Source: Nocardia iowensis (GTDB lineage Bacteria; Actinomycetota; Actinomycetes; Mycobacteriales; Mycobacteriaceae). Taken from it: a stretch of DNA of 64,000 nt. The stretch is from positions 6,014,001 to 6,078,000 of the forward strand of contig NZ_CP078145.1 in assembly GCF_019222765.1 (NCBI RefSeq). The letters run 5' to 3'. Within the stretch, counting starts at the first letter, position 1. The number at the start of each line of letters is the position of its first letter. A program made the position numbers and the translations under genes. Positions 58,520 through 64,000 of this stretch are shown here, piece after piece. The notes below the pieces were generated by a model. The model saw only the letters and a list, made by a program, of their open reading frames with translations, did not search any database and had not been told where the DNA came from.

Positions 58520-59146
58520 CTAGCCTTCCGGATCGAAAGCCCAGACTGCGGCGGGACGGCCGGTTGCCTTGACGCGGCGGCGTTCGGTGGTACGGGCCAG
58601 GCCGGGGATGGCCGCGAGGGTGCGGTTGAGGTTGGCCGGATCCGGCCGCGAGCCGGACAGCGCCGTAGCGGCCGCCACGGCACGGGTAGCGGGGAATTCG
58701 TCGCCGAGCAGAGCCCGGGTGAACGTCAGGTCCTTCCACAGCAGCCCGGCGAGCAGTCCCCGCGACGCGTCGACGATTCGATTGTGGTCGAACGCCAACT
58801 CGGGCACCGCATCGAAACCGACCCACTGCGCGGGCCCGGCATGCGGTCCGACCACCGCCCACATCGCGATCGACAACGTCGGCCCCCGCGGGTCCCGATT
58901 CGGTTCATCGAAGGTCACCAACTGCCCGACCGCGCCGATCGCCGCCTCGGGCACCCCGAGTTTGGTGTGCACCGCCCGCCGCGCCGCGCCGACCAGCCGC
59001 TCCCCCCGCCCGAGCAGCACCCCCGGCAACGCCAACTCCCCGGTGAACGGAGCCACCGCCCGCGGCGCGATCCCCACCCGCACCGCTGCGTCGTCGCCCC
59101 AAAACCGCAACGCCACCACATCCACCGAAACAACGGATTGCTCCAC
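58520..59146 (-). CDS. NrtR-like Nudix-domain regulator with a decayed Nudix box
   Basis: The 208-residue protein has an N-terminal Nudix fold (VDVVALRFWGDDAAVRVG, then LPGVLLGRGERLVGAARRAV) and a C-terminal winged-helix-like part (LNRTLAAIPGLARTTERRRV). In the Nudix box the catalytic REuxEExGu segment is replaced by RRAVHTKLGV, so hydrolysis is unlikely. This is the design of NrtR repressors of NAD metabolism, which bind ADP-ribose or NAD. GTG at 59146 gives the expected length. The gene is the last of a minus-strand cluster with a PurA-like and a vWA gene. A different ligand is possible. Confidence 0.75.
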   Translation of the reverse strand: MEQSVVSVDVVALRFWGDDAAVRVGIAPRAVAPFTGELALPGVLLGRGERLVGAARRAVHTKLGVPEAAIGAVGQLVTFDEPNRDPRGPTLSIAMWAVVGPHAGPAQWVGFDAVPELAFDHNRIVDASRGLLAGLLWKDLTFTRALLGDEFPATRAVAAATALSGSRPDPANLNRTLAAIPGLARTTERRRVKATGRPAAVWAFDPEG

Positions 59147-59299
59147 GCGTCCCAATCCTGCCGCACCCGACCAGCCCTCCCGCCTACCGGCACCCACCCC
59201 GCCGCGCTCGTCACCGCCACGTCCCGCTCGACGACGAAAATCGGCAGGGCCAAGCGGCCAACGGGACAAGGCCGTGGTTCCTCTCGACGGTTGCCACGG

Positions 59300-59527
59300 C
59301 TAGGTCCCATTCGCTGGGGGCTCGGAGGGTGCGGCCAGCTGGCACGGCTGCTGATCGGCATCCGGCGATGCGCCGCGCACCTCGATCAGGTCGGTCCGCA
59401 CATGTACGGCCTCGGTGATCGAGCCGACTATCCGGATCGGGGTGACCGGCCTGGCCGGGTTATGGACGCCGGGCCTGCGCCAGCAGCGCGTCGACGACCG
59501 TCGGACGGGCGATGCCCCCGGTGTCAC
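59300..59527 (-). pseudogene. Small coding remnant after the PurA-like gene, possibly frameshifted
   Basis: A GTG at 59527 overlaps the PurA-like stop (GTGA) and opens a 75-codon frame whose second half looks genuinely protein-like (PARPVTPIRIVGSITEAVHV, RTDLIEVRGASPDADQQP). Its first part looks poor, while another frame nearby reads ARPTVVDALLAQARRP and then stops. One plausible reading is a small gene broken by a single frameshift near 59460. I do not recognise it. It may equally be a true but degenerate small protein. Confidence 0.4.
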
Positions 59528-60780
59528 GCGGCGGCGATGGTTGTGGTCGTGGGTGTGCGGTGTTTCCGGGTGGGGCCGTCGGCGGCCAGTAGTACTGGGG
59601 TGTCGAGTTCTTGCTCCAGCCAGGGCATGACGTCTTCGGGCATTTCGGTGAGTATCGGCTCTGCCATGCCCAGGAGGTCGGTGAGGCGTTGTTGGTGGTC
59701 GAGGTCCTGCCAACGGCCCGGTGCGAGGTGGTCGACGATGCCGTCGTGGATGGCGTATACCGTTGCCGCGTAACGGGTTCCCGGCGCATCCAGATGGGTG
59801 ATGGCCAAGCCATCGATGCCGCCGGATACGGCGATGGCATAGCGCAGCAGGATCGGGTCGAAGTGACCTGAGCGGAACTCACCTTGGTAGCGGCCGGTGG
59901 TGTTGTGTGGTTCAGGGAGGTGGCGGGTGGGGTCCTCGGTGGGGAGTGGACCTGCGCCGTGGCGGGTCATGTAGGTGCGGGTGACTCCGAGAACATCACC
60001 GGTGGTACCGATTTCGGCCAACATGGCGTGTGCGTTGCGCGGCTCGACCGTGGACCAGGTGGTGTGCGGATGGAAACCGCGCCACTCGTCCAACAGCACA
60101 CCTTGTGCCCCCTCGAAGACCAGGCGGCCGCGCCGGGCAAATCGGGCGAGCTGTTCGCCGCCGACTATTCGGACCGCTAACGCGAACTCGCTGTACATGT
60201 CGACCAGGTCGGCGATCGGCTCGTAGCGATGCTCGCTCGGCGCGATCAATGGGCCGTAATGTGCTGCGAGCGCTTGCAGTTTGACGCGAAGAACCTTGGG
60301 GTGCAGGCAATCCGACACCGTCGGCGCATCGTGTTCGAGCGCGTACCAGGCTGTTTCGCCGATTCCCCGGCCGCACGAACCATGCCGCGAAGAACCCCGC
60401 GCATCCTCGCGGGCACGATTGGCCGCAATGTGGATCGGGGTGGTGAGCAGCGCCCGCCCATCGATACGCAACAGCGACAACGGATCCGGCACGCCGAGCG
60501 CCGCCAGCTGCCGTGCCTCCCCCGCCAGCGCGATCGGTTCGACCAGCATGTGCCGCGACAGCAGCGTCGGCACGCCCGAGAATGTCCCCGACCCGAACTG
60601 CGCGAACGTGTGATGCCGCCCTTCGGCGATCACATTGTGCGCCGCCTGCGCACCCCCGTTGAACCGCACGACAGCCGCCACCCCGAGTCCGGCCTCCGCA
60701 GAGCACAACCAGTCGACCGTCGCCCCTTTCCCGGCATCCCCGAATCCGAGGTCGACCACGATGATGTGCGACCGAAACAT
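59524..60780 (-). CDS. Divergent adenylosuccinate synthetase (PurA-like) homologue
   Basis: The 418-residue protein is PurA-related: IIVVDLGFGDAGKGATVDW (canonical GxQWGDEGKGK, retaining Asp and GKG), FNGGAQAAHNVI in place of the GGHNAGHT loop, SCGRGIGETAW (IMP-loop GRGIG), FEGAQGVLLD, TTGR with EFRSGHFD in place of the Asp-binding TTTGRPRR, and VSGGIDGLAITHLD. Several loops differ from housekeeping PurA, so substrate or acceptor may differ. AAGGAG seven bases before ATG 60780 supports that start. It lies in a cluster with a vWA protein upstream and a Nudix-like regulator downstream. A housekeeping purA is expected elsewhere. Confidence 0.8.
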   Translation of the reverse strand: MFRSHIIVVDLGFGDAGKGATVDWLCSAEAGLGVAAVVRFNGGAQAAHNVIAEGRHHTFAQFGSGTFSGVPTLLSRHMLVEPIALAGEARQLAALGVPDPLSLLRIDGRALLTTPIHIAANRAREDARGSSRHGSCGRGIGETAWYALEHDAPTVSDCLHPKVLRVKLQALAAHYGPLIAPSEHRYEPIADLVDMYSEFALAVRIVGGEQLARFARRGRLVFEGAQGVLLDEWRGFHPHTTWSTVEPRNAHAMLAEIGTTGDVLGVTRTYMTRHGAGPLPTEDPTRHLPEPHNTTGRYQGEFRSGHFDPILLRYAIAVSGGIDGLAITHLDAPGTRYAATVYAIHDGIVDHLAPGRWQDLDHQQRLTDLLGMAEPILTEMPEDVMPWLEQELDTPVLLAADGPTRKHRTPTTTTIAAA

Positions 60781-60900
60781 GCTGCGCTCCTTCATAGTCG
60801 GGCCGGAATGGCGAGGCGATCCAGCTCACCCAGCGGTGTCACCGCACCGATCCATCGGCGAATGCCCGCCGGACACCTCACACGGCTACGCCGGATCTGC

Positions 60901-61848
60901 TCAATTACGACCACTGGGCAGCGCCCGAATACGGGGACCGGTGGCAGCCAGCGCCTTGCCGACCGCAGCGGCCTCGGCCGCCGATCCCACATCGCGCAGG
61001 TCCGCCAATCCGGAATCCACATCGACGCGCCCCTCCGCCAAACCGATTGTCAGCGCGATGAGTTCGCAGACCGCCGCCGGATCGTCGAGCTTCAGGAAGT
61101 GCTGACCGAGCAGTCCGCGCCAGTGGTCGGCGATCTCCGGGTCGTGGTAGTAGCTCGACTGATTCGGCAAGATGTAGTAGACGTGCCAGCGCTCGGCGAG
61201 TTCGCGGTAGATGGATTCCACCGAGATATCGCGCCGCACACCGTCTCCGATGACACTGCGGATGTGCCGTGACGCGAGCTTCGGCTTGTTCAGCTCGTCG
61301 CCGATCAGGAAAAGGTAGCCCTTCTTGTGCCGCTTCTCCCACGCGTCGGTCACGATGTGCGTCGCCATGAAATACCCGGCCAGCTCGTAACTTTCGGACT
61401 TCTGCCCGCCACCGCCGCCCTCCAGCAGGATGGCGCGCAGTTGGTCGTCCATCCGGTTGTCGGACTCGAACTGCCCGACCTGCAACGGCACCCGATCGCA
61501 GTCCGCGTCCCCGATCGCGCCGAACAAGATCTGCGGATCATCCGCATATCCCTTGCGCCGCAACAACCCGTGCAGTTTGCCGAGCTTGCTTTGCATGATC
61601 CGCGGCACCCGCCCCATCGATCCGGTGACGTCGAACAGCACCGCGATGGGCAGCGAATTGCCGTGCTCGGCCGAGTCTCGGCATTCCCGCGCGGCAACCC
61701 CCAGCGGATCAAGGGTCGGATGCGCCTGCCAGTCCGCATACGGCACACCCCGCATTTCGGCGGTATAGCCGAAGTCGTCGAGGCCCCGGCTGGCCCGGAA
61801 GGTCTTGGCCGCGCGGTAGGCGGTGTCGTCCCAATTTCCGTATCCCAT
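60901..61848 (-). CDS. von Willebrand factor A-like (MIDAS) protein
   Basis: This 315-residue cytoplasmic protein has no signal peptide and no membrane segment. The MIDAS-type motif FDVTGSMGRVPRIM is near residue 100, with a later acidic cluster (LFLIGDELNKPKL), a Gly-rich loop (LLEGGGGGQKSESYELAGY) and DDPQILFGAIGDADCDRVPL. The N-terminus MGYGNWDDTAYRAAKTFRAS and the Gly-rich loop are distinctive. vWA proteins often assemble with AAA+ ATPases, but none is encoded here. AGGAAG lies eight bases before the ATG. It is the first gene of the cluster with the PurA-like and Nudix-like genes and has its own promoter and operator. Confidence 0.82.
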   Translation of the reverse strand: MGYGNWDDTAYRAAKTFRASRGLDDFGYTAEMRGVPYADWQAHPTLDPLGVAARECRDSAEHGNSLPIAVLFDVTGSMGRVPRIMQSKLGKLHGLLRRKGYADDPQILFGAIGDADCDRVPLQVGQFESDNRMDDQLRAILLEGGGGGQKSESYELAGYFMATHIVTDAWEKRHKKGYLFLIGDELNKPKLASRHIRSVIGDGVRRDISVESIYRELAERWHVYYILPNQSSYYHDPEIADHWRGLLGQHFLKLDDPAAVCELIALTIGLAEGRVDVDSGLADLRDVGSAAEAAAVGKALAATGPRIRALPSGRN

Positions 61849-61873
61849 GAGATCACTTCCTCTCGTGAATCGA

Positions 61874-61896
61874 GTTTTAGTATAAATGACTAAAAC
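61874..61896. promoter_or_regulatory. Palindromic operator between the vWA and RidA-like genes
   Basis: The arms GTTTTAGT (61874-61881) and ACTAAAAC (61889-61896) form an 8-bp perfect inverted repeat with a 7-bp spacer. It overlaps the -10 and spacer of the vWA promoter and contains the ATG of the RidA-like gene. It could be the site of the Nudix-like regulator encoded in the same cluster (inference). Confidence 0.65.
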
Positions 61897-61908
61897 TACG
61901 CCGGTCAA
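61879..61908 (-). promoter_or_regulatory. Promoter of the vWA gene
   Basis: On the minus strand -35 TTGACC (61908-61903), an 18-bp spacer and -10 TATACT (61884-61879). This is one of the best sigma70-type promoters in the window. Transcription should begin near 61872, giving a short leader with an AGGAAG ribosome-binding site. Confidence 0.65.
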
Positions 61909-62338
61909 GGAACGCCCTCCGCGAAACCCGTTCCCTGGCAGGATCGAATGGGTGGAGCTCCGACAGCACAATCCGACTCAAGGCATCTACGCCGCCACCG
62001 ACGACTATGTGCACGCGATGGAGGTCCGGGGCGCCGAACGGCTGCTGTTCATCTCGGGGACGATGGGTCTCGACCCGGACGGGAAGCCGGGCGCGACCCT
62101 CACCGAACAACTCGACCTGATCTGGTCGAACCTGCGCGTCATCCTCGCCTCGGCCGATATGACCGTCGACAACATCGTCCGCCTCACCAGCTACCTGCGT
62201 GACGCCTCCGACGCCGAGGCGAACGCCGCGGCCCGCGTGGCGGCGCTGGGCGGACGCCAGATTCCGACCACCGCGATCGTCGTGCAGACCCTGCTCACCG
62301 AGTGGCTGGTCGAAATCGAGGTCGTCGCGGCGCGCTGA
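61886..62338 (+). CDS. RidA (YjgF/YER057c)-family protein
   Basis: This 150-residue protein has the RidA-fold pattern: YVHAMEVRGAERLLFISGTM, GLDPDGKPGATLTEQLDLIW, NLRVILASADMTVDNIVRLT and a C-terminal PTTAIVVQTLLTEWLVEIEV. RidA proteins remove reactive enamines or imines, often working beside PLP enzymes. The ATG at 61886 is the best in-frame choice, but it lies within the operator, and no ribosome-binding site precedes it; a GTG at 61952 (VELRQHNP) is possible. It is divergent from the vWA gene and followed by a dehydrogenase-like gene. Confidence 0.78.
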   Translation: MTKTTPVKERPPRNPFPGRIEWVELRQHNPTQGIYAATDDYVHAMEVRGAERLLFISGTMGLDPDGKPGATLTEQLDLIWSNLRVILASADMTVDNIVRLTSYLRDASDAEANAAARVAALGGRQIPTTAIVVQTLLTEWLVEIEVVAAR

Positions 62339-62417
62339 GACTTCAGCGGGCCGGGAATCCCACCCGAGCATCGAACGTTTGGTTCGAGTCGACACCATCC
62401 ATTCGAGGGGATCCGCA

Positions 62418-63443
62418 ATGTCGTCGACCGTGACCATCTACGGCGCTTACGGCCACACCGGCCGCTTCATCGTCACCGAACTGATTCGTCGCGGCTGGAC
62501 ACCGATTCTGTCCGGCCGCAACGAATCCCAGCTACGCCGCCTCGCGCGCGGCTACCCCGGTCTTGCGATTCGACCGGCGACCGTCGACGATCCCTACGCG
62601 CTCGATCGGGCCCTCGCAGGCAGCGTGGCGGTGATCAACGCGGCAGGTCCGTTCGGTGACACCACCCCCGCGCTCGTCGAAGCGGCGCTGCGGGCGGGCA
62701 TCCACTACCTCGATGTCGCCGCCGAAGTAGAGGTCGTCGCGGGAACCGTTGCCGCATACCAGGATCGGGCCGCCGCCGCGGGCATCGTCATCGCCCCCGC
62801 ATTGGCCTTCTACGGCGGTCTCGGCGATCTGCTCGCCACCGCCGCCATGGCCGACCTCGCTGCCGCGGACGAAATCCACCTCGCTTTCGCCCTGGACAGT
62901 TGGATCCCCACCGAGGGCACCCGTGCCTCCGGCCGCGCATCACGCGCCCGTCGCAACGGCAAGCGCCTCGTCTACACCGACGGCGAGCTCACCCTCCGCG
63001 ACGACCCGGTCCCCGTCACGGACTGGACCTTCCCGGCCCCCTTCGGAAAACAAACCGTCGTAGGCGATTTCACCACCGCCGACAGCGTCACCATCCCCCG
63101 CCACCTGAAAACCGCTGCCCTGCATACATATATGACCGCGGCCCCGCTAGGCGACCTCGCCCTCCCCGACCGAACCCCGCAACCCACCGACGAATCCGGC
63201 CGCTCCGCCCAGCAATTTTTGGTCGAGGTCGTGATTCGATCAGGCGACACCCAACGCCGCGCTATCGCCGCCGGACGCGACATCTACGCGGTAAGCGCCC
63301 CGATCGCAGTAGAAGCCTTGTCGCACATCACCTCCGGAGCCCACACCGGCCTGCTCACCGCAGGCCAGATCGCCGCCCCCGGCAACCTACTGCGCGCCTT
63401 GCACCCCACCCATCTCGACCGACTGGAGATCAACTGTAACTAG
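62418..63443 (+). CDS. Saccharopine dehydrogenase-like NAD(P)-binding protein
   Basis: The 341-residue protein has a Rossmann motif YGAYGHTGRFIVTELIRRG at the N-terminus, then ILSGRNESQLRRLA, VINAAGPFGDTTPALVEAAL and GIHYLDVAAEVEVV, a saccharopine dehydrogenase/trans-acting enoyl-reductase-like set. The C-terminal region differs from true lysine-biosynthesis enzymes, so the substrate is unknown. ATG at 62418 has GAGGGG eight bases upstream. It follows the RidA-like gene by 79 bp and probably shares its transcript. Confidence 0.8.
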   Translation: MSSTVTIYGAYGHTGRFIVTELIRRGWTPILSGRNESQLRRLARGYPGLAIRPATVDDPYALDRALAGSVAVINAAGPFGDTTPALVEAALRAGIHYLDVAAEVEVVAGTVAAYQDRAAAAGIVIAPALAFYGGLGDLLATAAMADLAAADEIHLAFALDSWIPTEGTRASGRASRARRNGKRLVYTDGELTLRDDPVPVTDWTFPAPFGKQTVVGDFTTADSVTIPRHLKTAALHTYMTAAPLGDLALPDRTPQPTDESGRSAQQFLVEVVIRSGDTQRRAIAAGRDIYAVSAPIAVEALSHITSGAHTGLLTAGQIAAPGNLLRALHPTHLDRLEINCN

Positions 63444-63493
63444 CGAAACCGCGCTTCTGGACCTGCCCACCCCCGGGGCACACCCGCCACTTC

Positions 63494-63564
63494 GAGGCGC
63501 ACACCCATCTGCGTGGCACACACCCATCGCACGAGGCGCACACCCCTATACGGGGTGTGCGCCT
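63494..63564. repeat. Tandem 19-20-bp repeats ending in a perfect hairpin
   Basis: Three units with core GGCGCACACCCAT or GGCACACACCCAT start at 63494, 63513 and 63533. The third forms a perfect 13-bp hairpin: AGGCGCACACCCC (63534-63546), TATAC, GGGGTGTGCGCCT (63552-63564). The block is downstream of the dehydrogenase-like gene and probably terminates it. Confidence 0.65.
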
Positions 63565-63641
63565 GACAAAACGGGTGTGCTCACCGGTGCTCGGCGAAAA
63601 TCGGCGGCTCGGTCGGGTGGGTGCGGTTTAGGATCGCGGCC

Positions 63642-64000
63642 ATGGAGGAGATTGCCAGGAAGCCGACTGTGCTCGCCGTTGAGGCCGCATTGCGCGCGGT
63701 CGGGGTGATGCCGCGGGTGCGGGTGCTGGCCGAGACCGCGCCGACCGCGGCCGCGGCGGCCGAACAACTCGGCTGCTCGGTGGCGGCCATTGCCAACAGC
63801 CTCATTTTCGATGCCGAGGGTTCGCCGCTGTTGGTGCTCACCAGCGGCGCTCATCGGGTGGACACCGGCAAGGTTGCCGCGCACCTGGGCATCGCCAAGC
63901 TTTCGCGCGCTAGCGCGGAATTCGTGCGCGAACATACCGGCCAAGCCATCGGCGGTGTGGCGCCACTCGGTCACCCGGCGCCGATTCGGACGTTGATCGA
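63642..64000 (+). CDS. YbaK/EbsC-family tRNA-editing-like protein, 5' part (partial)
   Basis: The gene runs off the end of the window; 119 codons are seen. MEEIARKPTVLAVEAALRAV, then ETAPTAAAAAEQLGCSVAAI, ANSLIFDAEGSPLLVLTSGA and GKVAAHLGIAKLSRASAEFV match the YbaK/EbsC/ProX-like deacylase domain that clears mischarged tRNAs. The last residues visible are GQAIGGVAPLGHPAPIRTLI, which include the conserved GGVxPLGHP. Start is the ATG at 63642. Confidence 0.88.
   Translation, partial: MEEIARKPTVLAVEAALRAVGVMPRVRVLAETAPTAAAAAEQLGCSVAAIANSLIFDAEGSPLLVLTSGAHRVDTGKVAAHLGIAKLSRASAEFVREHTGQAIGGVAPLGHPAPIRTLI

Noticed and set aside
63474..63564. A possible CRISPR array
   Set aside because: Only three or four units of about 20 bp with no distinct spacers and no cas genes; the last unit is a terminator-like hairpin.

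Overview
This is high-GC actinobacterial chromosome, most likely Nocardia or a close mycolic-acid-containing relative. The evidence is the GC-rich third codon positions, frequent GTG starts, 4-bp stop/start overlaps, actinobacterial families (B-4DMT, DUF4913, SCO6880, EspC-like, KstR-type operators) and a housekeeping order that, from memory, follows the M. tuberculosis stretch aroC-aroK-aroB ... aroE-mltG-ruvX-alaS ... rarA ... aspS ... hisS-ppiB ... relA. The genus is an inference; no rRNA or tRNA gene was seen to confirm it.

Layout. 1-2.4 kb: end of the shikimate operon (aroC, aroK with an unusual Arg-rich tail, aroB) closed by a clear terminator. 2.5-10.5 kb, minus strand: a small secreted protein, a small membrane protein, then rarA and the tightly coupled run alaS-ruvX-mltG-aroE. 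10.8-22.5 kb: mixed strands with a Tat-exported PhoD-like phosphatase, a choline/aminoglycoside-kinase-like protein, a Pro/Gln-rich membrane protein, a DUF389 protein, aspS, a YpfJ-like zinc metallopeptidase, a secreted unknown and an orphan pair of type VII secretion-type genes. 22.7-34 kb: an SDR gene behind two perfect matches to the KstR operator consensus, a VOC-PadR operon with its own palindromes, an Rv2578c-type radical SAM gene, korAB, mdh, unknown membrane proteins and hisS. 34.3-36.2 kb: ppiB and a coiled-coil protein.

36.3-51.6 kb is a single-direction type IV secretion/conjugation-like locus lying between ppiB and relA, which I recall as neighbours in M. tuberculosis. It has a VirD4/TraG-like coupling ATPase, a VirB4-like ATPase, an SCO6880-family protein, a TrbL-like polytopic protein, two pilin-sized membrane proteins, VirB8/lipoprotein-like exported proteins and an M23 + lytic transglycosylase + NlpC-like cell-wall protein. 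It also has two MinD/ParA-like proteins with degraded P-loops and a transposase-type HTH protein. No relaxase, integrase or attachment site is visible. It is followed by an unusually long cutinase, relA and a phosphodiesterase.

57.6-64 kb contains a truncated metallophosphoesterase, a YnfA-type membrane protein and a minus-strand cluster of a vWA/MIDAS protein, a divergent adenylosuccinate-synthetase homologue and a Nudix-like regulator with a decayed Nudix box. A strong-looking promoter with an embedded palindrome lies ahead of the vWA gene. A RidA-like protein, a saccharopine-dehydrogenase-like reductase and the start of a YbaK/EbsC protein follow. The vWA/PurA-like/Nudix cluster and the relaxase-less type IV locus are the best candidates for new biology. 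A roughly 80-bp repeat that bridges stop and start codons exactly, and the three sets of well-placed palindromic operators, are the most notable non-coding signals.
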